From: JANPLG01 sp964609085 | GTDB lineage: Bacteria; Armatimonadota; SYMT01 | Assembly (NCBI GenBank): GCA_964609085.1 | Contig: CAZSRZ010000008.1 | Coordinates: 11,458-75,457, forward strand | DNA length: 64,000 bases | Direction of reading: 5' to 3' | Shown: positions 44,980 to 54,368 of the stretch, one piece after another | Layout: the number at the start of each line of letters is the position of its first letter | Position numbering within the stretch: the first letter of the stretch is position 1 | The notes under the pieces: generated by a model | Told to the model about the DNA's origin: nothing | Seen by the model: only the letters and a program-made list of their open reading frames with translations | Databases searched by the model: none | Position numbers and translations under genes: made by a program

Positions 44980-45273
44980 ATGGCAAGCCTCAAGCCGCTC
45001 TCCGATCGCATCATCATCACCGCGATCACGGCCGAAGAGAAGACCGCTGGCGGCATCGTCCTCCCGGACACCGCCAAGGAGAAGCCGCAGCAGGGCGAGG
45101 TCATCGCCGCCGGGCCCGGGCGCGTCCTGGACAACGGCAAGGTGGCCCCGATGGATGTGAAGGTCGGTGACCGCGTCTACTACGGCAAGTACAGCGGCAC
45201 GGAAGTGAAGCTGAACGGCAAGGAGTACGTTGTCCTGCGACAGGACGACATTCTCGGCGTCGTCGAGAACTAG
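44980..45273 (+). CDS. groES: Co-chaperonin GroES
   Basis: 97 residues, ATG at 44980 with GAGGAG 9 nt upstream. Sequence landmarks: LKPLSDRIIITAI, the mobile loop EEKTAGGIVLPDTAKEK, QGEVIAAGPGR, VKVGDRVYYGKYSGTEVK and VLRQDDILGVVE. It caps the GroEL cage in the cytoplasm. The pair is under a CIRCE-controlled promoter and groEL starts 60 bp downstream. Length is normal and nothing is missing. Confidence 0.98.
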   Translation: MASLKPLSDRIIITAITAEEKTAGGIVLPDTAKEKPQQGEVIAAGPGRVLDNGKVAPMDVKVGDRVYYGKYSGTEVKLNGKEYVVLRQDDILGVVEN

Positions 45274-45333
45274 CCTCAACGGCCGGGCACTCCCGGTCAA
45301 CTCTCAACCTCTCTCCCAGGAGTCTAATAAGGT

Positions 45334-46980
<1,647 letters not shown>

Positions 46981-46999
46981 CCCCGACTCGACTGAGCTG

Positions 47000-47033
47000 A
47001 GAAGGGCCGACGGCGAAAGTCGTCGGCCCTTCT
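47000..47033. terminator. Hairpin between groEL and convergent glycosyltransferase
   Basis: AGAAGGGCCGACG (47000-47012) pairs perfectly with CGTCGGCCCTTCT (47021-47033); the loop closes as C(GAAA)G after one wobble pair. No long T run follows on either strand. Its position 19 bp after groEL and 11 bp after the convergent gene suggests a shared two-way terminator or 3'-end stabiliser. Confidence 0.75.
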
Positions 47034-47044
47034 GCGTACTGCGG

Positions 47045-48121
47045 CTACTCTCTGCCCTCCGCCATCACCTCGCGCAGTAGGGACTGCCATCGATCCAGCG
47101 ACGTCCCGACGCTGAAGTGTCCGATCACACGCGACCGTCCCGCAGCGCCCAGCCGCAGCATGCGGTCCGGGTCGTCCAGGAGGGCAGAGACCGCCTGGGA
47201 GATGGCCCCTGGATCGGCGGGCGGGACAAGAATCCCCGTGACGCCCGCGTTGACGATCTCCGCGGAGCCGTCGACGTCGGTCGCCACCACCGGGAGGCTG
47301 CCGGCCATGGCCTCCAGCACGACGTTGGGCGCACCTTCTCGCAAGGAGGGATGCACCAGCAGGTCGACGGAACCCATCAGCCCGCGCATGTCGGCCACGA
47401 ATCCAAGCAGCGACACCCGGTCGCGGAGACCCAGTCGCTCTATCTGCCCACTCAATTCGGCCTCGCCCTCTCCGGTGCCGGCGATGAGTAACCGGGCCCC
47501 GGGATGGGTCGCCACGAGCAGGGCCATCGCCTCGACGAGATACCGGTGGCCCTTGTCCCTTACGAGCCGCCCCGCACTCAACAAGACGGCCGCCCCATCC
47601 GCCGGGCGGCGGCGCTCGGTCAGGGGGGGCAGCTCTACCCCGTTCGCGATCACCGCGATCTTCCCCCGGGGGATCCATCCGAAGCCGCGGAGTTCATCGG
47701 CCAGTGCTTCGGCATTGACGACGAACCGACGCGCCATCGGGGCGACCATGTGGCGATTCATCAAGCTGTCGCCGAAGCTGCCTGCCAGTCCATTTCGGTA
47801 GACAAGTCTCGCGTCGGGACGGATCCGCAGGGCGAGGGATCCCGCCCGAGCGGCTCGGGGATCGCAACAGATGAGCACATCGGGGCCGAAACCGCGGAGT
47901 CGCCGCCCCAATGTCAGCGCTGTCGCGGGTGCGAGCTGATGCTTCACCAACAGCCCTTCCGCAGGGATTCCCAGCCGACGGCATTCGTTGAGCAGTTCGC
48001 TGCCGGGGTGAGCGAGCACGAGCACTTCTTCCCCGCGACCGCGCAAGCCTGCGGAGAATTGGATGACCCACTTCTCGCCGCCACCAAAGGCACGCACCGT
48101 GTTCAGCACGGCGATCCGCAT
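47045..48121 (-). CDS. Glycosyltransferase, GT4-like
   Basis: 358 residues from the ATG at 48121 (AAGGAGG upstream; a GTG at 48145 is the alternative). The N-terminal domain begins MRIAVLNTVRAFGGGEKWV, a typical donor/acceptor glycine loop. The C-terminal domain has LLSAGRLVRDKGHRYLVEAM, LLIAGTGEGEAEL, VSLLGFVADM and the E-x7-E nucleotide-sugar motif in EGAPNVVLEAMAGSLPVVA. A retaining glycosyltransferase acting in the cytoplasm, probably on a surface glycan; the sugar is not predictable. It is converged upon by groEL and shares its terminator region. Confidence 0.93.
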   Translation of the reverse strand: MRIAVLNTVRAFGGGEKWVIQFSAGLRGRGEEVLVLAHPGSELLNECRRLGIPAEGLLVKHQLAPATALTLGRRLRGFGPDVLICCDPRAARAGSLALRIRPDARLVYRNGLAGSFGDSLMNRHMVAPMARRFVVNAEALADELRGFGWIPRGKIAVIANGVELPPLTERRRPADGAAVLLSAGRLVRDKGHRYLVEAMALLVATHPGARLLIAGTGEGEAELSGQIERLGLRDRVSLLGFVADMRGLMGSVDLLVHPSLREGAPNVVLEAMAGSLPVVATDVDGSAEIVNAGVTGILVPPADPGAISQAVSALLDDPDRMLRLGAAGRSRVIGHFSVGTSLDRWQSLLREVMAEGRE

Positions 48122-48191
48122 GCGGGTGTGACCCTCCTTGCCCACCCCAACTCCGACCAGGCGTCTTGACCCGGTGACCCGCGATTAGGGA

Positions 48192-50570
48192 TTACGCGGG
48201 CACAACCGCGGCGGGCGGCCCCTTCCGGAAGCTGCAGAGGAAGGCACCGCCGTAAAGCGCGAGAGCGATCCAGTAGAGGAAGCTGAAGCCGAAACACATC
48301 GACGTGTACTCGATCAGCCCGCCCAGCATTGCCCCGACCAGGTTGGCGGCGAGCGCTCCTGAGATCTGCTGCGTCGATCGGATGAGGGTTGAGAAAATGA
48401 TGCCGGAGAAGAAGAGCGGTGACGTGAGCACCACCAGCGCCGTCAACCGTCCCGTGAGGCTGGAGTCGAACCCTCGGGACGAGAGGAACATCCCCACGCC
48501 GATGATCGAAAGCAGCAGGACATAGGCAACCGGCAGCGCTTTTTGCGGGATGTTCAGCTTCTGCACCGCGAGGTTGGCGAGGAATGCCATGGTCAGGATG
48601 CCGAGGATGACAAAGCCGACAACCTGCCACGTGTTTCCAAAGTTCAACCCGAGGGTGGTGATGCTGCGCGTCTCCACGAGCATGAAGCCCGCCCCAAGCA
48701 GGAAGAAGGCGGCGTGGTCCGGCTCCAGCTTCACCCTGGCCACCGATCGCGTCATCCCGATCGCGATCAACACCAGCAACCCCATCACGACCATGTAAGA
48801 GAAGGGGAAGATCTTGTGAACCACGTAGAGGAACGGCCAGTCGTCCGTGGAGAGGTCCGCCTTCAGCTTGGGATCGGCATAGCGAGCGGTCACATCCTGG
48901 AACCCGGCTCGAGTGATGGCGTCTTGGGGGACCTCCAGCCGGGCGTTCTTCCGCATCAGGAAGATGATGGCGCCGTCGTATCTGGCCTCCACGCAGACCG
49001 GCTCGATGTCGTCGAACGCCTGCTTCAGCATGAGGTAGAACTTCCGCCCCAGTTCTGGTGACAGCACACAGAAGGAAAGGCTCAGGACGCCGTCGGACTT
49101 CAGCCGCGCCCGCGCTTCCCGGAACGCCTCGACGGTGTAAACGAAGGAGTCCAGCCGGACATTCGATGCGTTGCTGAGGAGCGTGTGGGAGTCGAGCAGG
49201 CCATAGACGACCATGTCGTACTCTTTGGGTGTCTGACGCAGATAGGTCCGCGCGTCGTTCACGATCACGCTCACCCGGTCGCTCTTGTACGGTTCCTCGG
49301 GGTGGTAGTACTTTCCGAACTGCACGATGGCCGGATCAATCTCGATGGCGTCGACGTGCTCCACCCCCATCCGGAGGGCGGCTGCGACGTCGTTGCCGGT
49401 GCCCGACCCGACGATGGCGATGTCTTGCGCGTGGTGGCCGACCGTGAAGGGGAACTCGTAGTAGTTGGCGATCGCCTTCAGGTGCTCGTTGCCGGGGGCG
49501 TTCACCAGGGCGGGAGTCAGGAAGTGAATGCGCTGAAAGTACTGCCCCGCAGCCAGAAGCCGCGTGAGGCCGAACTTGTCCGCGCCGCGCTCGATGATCT
49601 GGTAGGGAGAGTAGGTGGGGGCCCAGGGAAAGTTCAACGGCCAGGAGAGGGCGCCCATGGTCACCAGAAAGGCTGCGCCGCCCACCATCGTCGCCCGACG
49701 GTTGAAGGTGAGAAACGGCAGCAGTGCGAGAAAGCTGGCGCCGAACCAGACTGCCGGGGCCGTCCAGGCGATGCTCAAGGCCATCGTCGCGACAACGCCG
49801 ATGATGCTGCCGAGCAGGTTGAGCCCGTAGGCGGTCAGCTTCGGTCGCCGGTCGAGCAGCGCACCGCAGACCTGTCCGATGGGCACAAAGACCAGCGCGG
49901 TCAAGGCGAAAGTGACGGCGAGGAGGATGATGGCGCCGGCATAGTCGTGCAGGCTGTCCGTCTTCTGCATCCCCATCGCCAACTCTTCGAGCACCGGGAC
50001 GGTGCGGAGGACCCCAGCATCCCAATCGGTCGGGTTATAGCGACAGAAAAGGAGCAGGATCACCTGCCAGGCGAAGAGCGGGGCGGCCGCGAGTAGCGGA
50101 ATGTGCCGGCGGTGGGACTGCGCGTAGCCGAGACCCAGACCGGTGAAGCAGGCCAGAAGCCCAAAATTCTTGTAGATACTGAACAATTCGAAGATGGTGC
50201 CATGCCATCGAATCAGCGATAGCTGAAAGCCCAGGCTAACGGCGGCAGAGACCAGGATCGCCGGGTTGATCCACTTATCGGGCAGCGACTCGAGGAATCC
50301 GGTCTGCTCCTCGCTCTGTTCCTCGCAAAACCTGTCGATGCGCCGGTAGTAGAGGAAGCAGGCGACCCCAGCGATGGCAAAGAGCACCAGGATCCCGAGC
50401 AGCTTGAACCCCAGGCCCAACGCGTCCGGCTTCTGCCCGGGCTTCATGATGTTGTAAGCCCACACCATCGGCGGGAGCAGCAGACTGGCGAGGACTGAGA
50501 GGCGGGCAAGCCTGAGGTAGCGCGAGGCGAAGGAGACTTGTTCCATGGGCACGGGTAGACCGGCGCGCAT
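48192..50570 (-). CDS. Integral-membrane spermidine-synthase-like protein
   Basis: 792 residues. Several membrane helices in the first ~330 residues (SVLASLLLPPMVWAYNIM, ALTALVFVPIGQVCGALL, LLGSIIGVVATMALSIAW) are followed by a soluble Rossmann domain with DIAIVGSGTGNDVAAALRMG, VDAIEIDPAIVQFGKYYHP and the residues YDMVVYGLLDSH. A second block of helices closes the protein (~590-780). The middle matches the spermine/spermidine synthase fold, but here it is flanked on both sides by membrane segments, so the substrate may be lipid or envelope linked. A start at 50546 (MEQVSF) is possible. Confidence 0.82.
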   Translation of the reverse strand: MRAGLPVPMEQVSFASRYLRLARLSVLASLLLPPMVWAYNIMKPGQKPDALGLGFKLLGILVLFAIAGVACFLYYRRIDRFCEEQSEEQTGFLESLPDKWINPAILVSAAVSLGFQLSLIRWHGTIFELFSIYKNFGLLACFTGLGLGYAQSHRRHIPLLAAAPLFAWQVILLLFCRYNPTDWDAGVLRTVPVLEELAMGMQKTDSLHDYAGAIILLAVTFALTALVFVPIGQVCGALLDRRPKLTAYGLNLLGSIIGVVATMALSIAWTAPAVWFGASFLALLPFLTFNRRATMVGGAAFLVTMGALSWPLNFPWAPTYSPYQIIERGADKFGLTRLLAAGQYFQRIHFLTPALVNAPGNEHLKAIANYYEFPFTVGHHAQDIAIVGSGTGNDVAAALRMGVEHVDAIEIDPAIVQFGKYYHPEEPYKSDRVSVIVNDARTYLRQTPKEYDMVVYGLLDSHTLLSNASNVRLDSFVYTVEAFREARARLKSDGVLSLSFCVLSPELGRKFYLMLKQAFDDIEPVCVEARYDGAIIFLMRKNARLEVPQDAITRAGFQDVTARYADPKLKADLSTDDWPFLYVVHKIFPFSYMVVMGLLVLIAIGMTRSVARVKLEPDHAAFFLLGAGFMLVETRSITTLGLNFGNTWQVVGFVILGILTMAFLANLAVQKLNIPQKALPVAYVLLLSIIGVGMFLSSRGFDSSLTGRLTALVVLTSPLFFSGIIFSTLIRSTQQISGALAANLVGAMLGGLIEYTSMCFGFSFLYWIALALYGGAFLCSFRKGPPAAVVPA

Positions 50571-50737
50571 CGGGCGGGATTCCCGGGGGCGGAACGGTCC
50601 GGGCTAGGTTATCTCAGCCACGGCTCACGCTTGAAGCCGATCCGGATCTGCGCGCCGCGGTGAGCCCCTCGTGCCGGGGAAGAAGGGGACGAGGTCGGCC
50701 GGACAGCATCAGACCGGACAGACGTCTGGCACGAAAC

Positions 50738-51754
50738 TCATGGGTCCGGGATTGACTCCAGGACACGCCGTAGCACGCCGTCGGGAAGCGGTCCGACCAC
50801 GGCGACGTTGGCCTGACCTCGCTTGCCGGTGAGGACTCGGAGGCGCGTGGCACTGTCCATCTGGCCGACGCCTTCCAACCCCATCGCAGGGCCCTGAAAG
50901 ACAGAGAGCGTGCTCTGCTCCTGCGGGTTGCGGTAGACGGCCACGAGAACCTCCCGCCCACGGAAGTTGTGCAGGAAGAACCCGCTCCACTCGTAGCCGG
51001 GCGGGACGAAGCGGGGACGGAGCGGTCCGCCCCAACCCACCGCCAGGCGCAAAGCCCTCGCCGGAGGGATAGGTCGCCGCTCGCCTCGTGCAACGATCTG
51101 CGCTGTGGGAGGGGGGATGTATGGGAGGGTGCCGGTGGGAGGCTCCACGCCGAAATTGATGGAGAGGAACTGCGTGGAGACCTGAGCTCCATTCTCCTGC
51201 AGCTCATCCAGACGCAGTTGGAGATAGCTCTCCTTGTCGATCCAGAACTTCCGCTGCACGCGAGGTTTGTTGAGCGGTCGAACCTGGATCACGTAGGTCG
51301 GCCGGCCGGCAACCGCGTCGTCGGGCAATTGCTCGATGGCGATCACCTGGCGGCGGACCATTGCCCGCAGGTCCGACTTTGCCTCAGGCCCGCCCAGCCG
51401 TGAAGGCGATTGCTCCACCACATTCTGCCTCGGGATGTAGATGAGTTGCTTCTCACCGTCGTCGAACAGCACCTGACCATTCCGGTAATTGACCCGCAGC
51501 ATCGAGCCGGACCGGAAGACACGCTGCTGCGTCCGGGCCGTCTGCCCACCCGGGCGGATCACCTGGGTTACCTGCTCACCGACAAAGTTGGTCTTCGTCG
51601 GGTGGGTGCTGCGCAGCAGGATCTGCACCGGCTCCTCTGCTGCGTGAGCGGGCGACGAGACAGAACCAAGCACGGCGAGGGCGATGACCAGCGTTCTGGG
51701 ATGAGCGCACCGTGCTGGGATGGCCGGAGGAGAGCTGAGCATTGACCGCGGCAT
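50738..51754 (-). CDS. MucB/RseB-like periplasmic regulator
   Basis: 338 residues from the ATG at 51754, which overlaps the stop of the anti-sigma gene as ATGA. A signal peptide (TLVIALAVLGSVSSPAHA) is followed by a domain resembling the N-terminal part of MucB/RseB: NGQVLFDDGEKQLIYIPRQN, DAVAGRPTYVIQVRPLN and RVQRKFWIDKESYLQLR. The C-terminal part has EWSGFFLHNFRGREVLVAVY and ends in VGPLPDGVLRRVLESI. RseB shields RseA from proteolysis and senses envelope stress. The sigma, anti-sigma, RseB-like order here fits that system. Confidence 0.8.
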   Translation of the reverse strand: MPRSMLSSPPAIPARCAHPRTLVIALAVLGSVSSPAHAAEEPVQILLRSTHPTKTNFVGEQVTQVIRPGGQTARTQQRVFRSGSMLRVNYRNGQVLFDDGEKQLIYIPRQNVVEQSPSRLGGPEAKSDLRAMVRRQVIAIEQLPDDAVAGRPTYVIQVRPLNKPRVQRKFWIDKESYLQLRLDELQENGAQVSTQFLSINFGVEPPTGTLPYIPPPTAQIVARGERRPIPPARALRLAVGWGGPLRPRFVPPGYEWSGFFLHNFRGREVLVAVYRNPQEQSTLSVFQGPAMGLEGVGQMDSATRLRVLTGKRGQANVAVVGPLPDGVLRRVLESIPDP

Positions 51755-52272
51755 CAGGGCGTCGGCGGTGCGTCCGAATAGATGTCGGCGGAGTTCATCT
51801 CGATGCTGGCATCCACGGCATCCCAGTTGATCGCGGCGGCCTCTCCCAACTGCACGTGCCTGTCTGCCGCGGATCGAACAAACGCACTGCGCGCCGCATC
51901 CCGCTGCCCGAGGGGATTTAGCAGGCGCGGACCAGCGCTCACGACGACGAGCACTGCCGCGAGCGAAGCGGTGGCAAGCATTCCCGGGCCCTGGAGGCGC
52001 CACTGCACGGCCATCCACGCGCGCTCAATCCACGCCAGGGGTGAGATGTGCTCTCGCGACACCCGCTCGCGGAGCCGAGATTCGAACCCTTCTTCCACAC
52101 TCCGGGAGGGCGAGGCCGCGAGCAACGCCTGCAGCGCCTGGCCTCGCGCTGCGTACGCGGCGCACTCCGCGCATTCAGCCAGGTGGGCATCCAGGCGTCC
52201 CGCGGAGCCGGGGGTCCAGTTCTCGTCCAGTTCCACCAGCCGACGGATTCGGTTGCAGTCGTGCGTCTTCAT
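51754..52272 (-). CDS. Zinc-binding anti-sigma factor
   Basis: 172 residues from the ATG at 52272. The N-terminus contains the ZAS zinc motif with HLAECAECAAYAA, after an upstream Cys in THDCNRI. One membrane helix (MLATASLAAVLVVVSAG, ~95-115) is followed by a periplasmic tail rich in acidic residues. The layout is that of a membrane anti-sigma factor holding the ECF sigma factor encoded just upstream (gap 19 bp) until stress. It overlaps the RseB-like gene by start/stop coupling. Confidence 0.88.
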   Translation of the reverse strand: MKTHDCNRIRRLVELDENWTPGSAGRLDAHLAECAECAAYAARGQALQALLAASPSRSVEEGFESRLRERVSREHISPLAWIERAWMAVQWRLQGPGMLATASLAAVLVVVSAGPRLLNPLGQRDAARSAFVRSAADRHVQLGEAAAINWDAVDASIEMNSADIYSDAPPTP

Positions 52273-52291
52273 CGTAGTTCGGTTCCCAACC

Positions 52292-52870
52292 CTAGCCTTC
52301 AATATAGTGCTGCAGTTTGCGTCGAAGCAGGGCTCGCGCGTTGAAGAGTCGCGATTTCACGGTCCCCAGTGGGCACCCGAGAGTCTCCGCCACTTGTTCG
52401 TAGGCAAGCCCTTCCATGTCGTGGAGCACCACCACGGCCCGCAACTTGGGCGGCAAGGAATGCACGGCCTTCTGCACTTGCCCTTGCAATTCGGTCAATT
52501 GAATGGATGCCTGTGGGTCCCCCGCGCGCTCCGCGCTCGGCAGCTCCATGGCTCCCGTCTCATCGTCGTTCTCGACGGGCACCCAGTGGGGGGCTCGGCG
52601 CTCCCGCCGGTACCTGTCGATGACCAGGTTGGTGGCGATCCGATACAGCCAGGTGTCGACCGCCGCGGAACGGCGAAACGCCCGAAGACCCTGGAACGCC
52701 CTGACGAAGACTTCCTGTGTCAGGTCCTCGGCATCCGGCGAGTCATTGGTCAGCCGGCAGACGTAGGTGTAGATCCGGTGCTTGTGCTCTCGCACGAGGC
52801 CGTCGAATGTCCGATCCACCTGTACGCCGGTCTTGCCGAGTGTGATCACCGAGGCACTGCTTGCCATCAT
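52292..52870 (-). CDS. ECF sigma factor, RpoE-like
   Basis: 192 residues from the ATG at 52870 (a second ATG follows). Region 2: FDGLVREHKHRIYTYVCRL, DAEDLTQEVFVRAFQGL, VDTWLYRIATNLVIDRYRR. Region 4: LPPKLRAVVVLHDMEGLAYEQVAETLGCPLGTVKSRLFNARALL. Complete and of normal length. It is the first gene of a sigma/anti-sigma/RseB-like operon, and probably controls its own operon as RpoE does, though I found no convincing -35/-10 for it. A propeller-protein gene lies just upstream on the same strand. Confidence 0.93.
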   Translation of the reverse strand: MMASSASVITLGKTGVQVDRTFDGLVREHKHRIYTYVCRLTNDSPDAEDLTQEVFVRAFQGLRAFRRSAAVDTWLYRIATNLVIDRYRRERRAPHWVPVENDDETGAMELPSAERAGDPQASIQLTELQGQVQKAVHSLPPKLRAVVVLHDMEGLAYEQVAETLGCPLGTVKSRLFNARALLRRKLQHYIEG

Positions 52871-52940
52871 CGGGGGTGCCGCCCTCCATCCTACTTGACA
52901 GACGGTAGGGCGGTGCCCAGGTTCACTTTCTTTGTCGGCG

Positions 52941-53996
52941 TCAGCGTGGGACGGCGACGATGCGGAACTTCCCAGAAGCCAGTCTCTGGACCACGTACGC
53001 CTGGGTCGCGTCGATCGGAATGCCGCCAAGCGCCGCCGATCCAAACACCTTGGTGCTGAGCGTCGTCACCTGGCCACCGGCGGCGGAGACCCGCCGAAGG
53101 GCAGACTTCGAGACGAAGTAGAGGTTGCCCCCCGCGTGGGTCAGACCGGCACCGATCCCCGTGGAGACGACTGTGGTGGGTGCGCCGCCCACGATCGGGG
53201 TACGGCGAATCCGGTGGGGCCCGCCCGCGAACTGGCTCCAATGGAAGAGCGAGACGCCGTCTGTGGTCCCCGGCTCCGTGTAATTGCGGTCCACCTCGCT
53301 GTCCGTCTGCAGGGTGACCAGGTCCCCCGGGCCGCCCTCCAGCGGAACGCTGGCAATCTCCGTTTCGTCGGTCTCCAGCTTGCCGCGGACATAGACGAAC
53401 TGATCGTCCGTGGTAAGAAGAGCGACACTCGCGACGCCGTAGCGGTTGCCGACGAACTCGCTCCACGTGCGATTCACGGTGTCGAGGCGTCCGATCCGCG
53501 AGCTGCGAGGCAGACCGAGATCCCGCGGGTAGACCAGCACTACATAGAGGCTGTTGCCGCGAACCTGCCAGGCCGAGCTGAGCATCGGCGCCACGCTGAT
53601 ATCGCGCGGCAGTTCCGTGCGCACGGTGCCCCCGTCCGCAGGGATACTGAGAATGCTGTAATGCTCGCTGAATCCGGTCGCCACGCGAGACCAGTAGACT
53701 CTCCCGCCTGCGAGTTGGATCTGCAGGTAGCGCACGCGCAGGCTTCGGTTGTCCTTGGCGGGCTCGGAGTAGAGGGTGGTCACCGCCCCGCCGGTTTTCG
53801 CAGCTTTCCGCAGAAAGACTCGCGAGCCGCCGATCTCGGTCCAATAGATAGACGCGTCATCAATTGCGAGATGGTTCGGCTGCTTGAGCCCCGTCTCAAT
53901 CGTGGTTACCGCCGCCTCGCCACGACCGAGGGTGAGAAACCCTACCATAGCTAATGCCGCCGATGCGAGGAGTCGTAACCCGTTCCGTTTCCGCAT
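52941..53996 (-). CDS. Secreted beta-propeller-type protein
   Basis: 351 residues, ATG at 53996 with GGAGA upstream. Signal peptide: LLASAALAMVGFLTLGRGEA. The mature part has about six repeats with the pattern of a propeller blade: LAIDDASIYWTEIGGSRVFL, GRVYWSRVATGFSEHYSI, NSLYVVLVYP, DQFVYVRGKL, GVSLFHWSQFAGGPHRI, GNLYFVSKSALRRVSA. Similar to DUF5050 or YncE-like propellers. No active-site motif is seen. It may be a target or sensor for the adjacent envelope-stress sigma operon, by position only. Confidence 0.8.
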   Translation of the reverse strand: MRKRNGLRLLASAALAMVGFLTLGRGEAAVTTIETGLKQPNHLAIDDASIYWTEIGGSRVFLRKAAKTGGAVTTLYSEPAKDNRSLRVRYLQIQLAGGRVYWSRVATGFSEHYSILSIPADGGTVRTELPRDISVAPMLSSAWQVRGNSLYVVLVYPRDLGLPRSSRIGRLDTVNRTWSEFVGNRYGVASVALLTTDDQFVYVRGKLETDETEIASVPLEGGPGDLVTLQTDSEVDRNYTEPGTTDGVSLFHWSQFAGGPHRIRRTPIVGGAPTTVVSTGIGAGLTHAGGNLYFVSKSALRRVSAAGGQVTTLSTKVFGSAALGGIPIDATQAYVVQRLASGKFRIVAVPR

Positions 53997-54368
53997 TCAA
54001 GTCTCCGTTCCGCGCCAGGCTGCACGCCTGTGACGCACCCCCCCGCGCAAGTGCTCTTGGATTCCTCAAGTGGCTGGCCGATATTGGTACAGGGCGCGCG
54101 ATGCTCCTGCCGCCTCGGTCATCGACCTGATTACCTACGGTCTCCCGACAAAGGGAGGTGGGCAGGCCCCGCGTGACCAACTATGAGACGTAGGGGCGTA
54201 AGAGCGCCTCTTTCGCCGTCAACCTTGCCTTTAGAGAGGTCACGGAGTAAATAGTAGCGGTCAAGCTCCCCCTCGACCGGCCTCGTCACCAACTCCTCGG
54301 CCGACTTTTTTTGATCCGTCACAGGCAGTTCGCCTGCGCATCCGTTTCCACGGAGGTTGTACCCCATC
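53997..54368. other. Intergenic region between propeller gene and SBBP-repeat gene
   Basis: 372 bp without a gene. It contains a possible plus-strand promoter (54225-54253), a weak stem ahead of a T7 run near 54303-54311, and a small hairpin (CAGGC-AGTTC-GCCTG, about 54322-54336) before the start of the SBBP gene. A CGGAGG at 54351-54356 is the likely ribosome binding site. I see no strong conserved riboswitch. Confidence 0.5.
54225..54253 (+). promoter_or_regulatory. Possible promoter for SBBP-repeat gene
   Basis: TTGCCT (54225-54230), 17-nt spacer, TAAATA (54248-54253). Both hexamers are imperfect. It would give a leader of about 110 nt. Confidence 0.35.

Noticed and set aside
54180..54368. 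Possible riboswitch before the SBBP-repeat gene
   Set aside because: There is a T7 run and small stems, but the stem before the T run has only about five pairs and a long loop, and I could not match any conserved riboswitch core.
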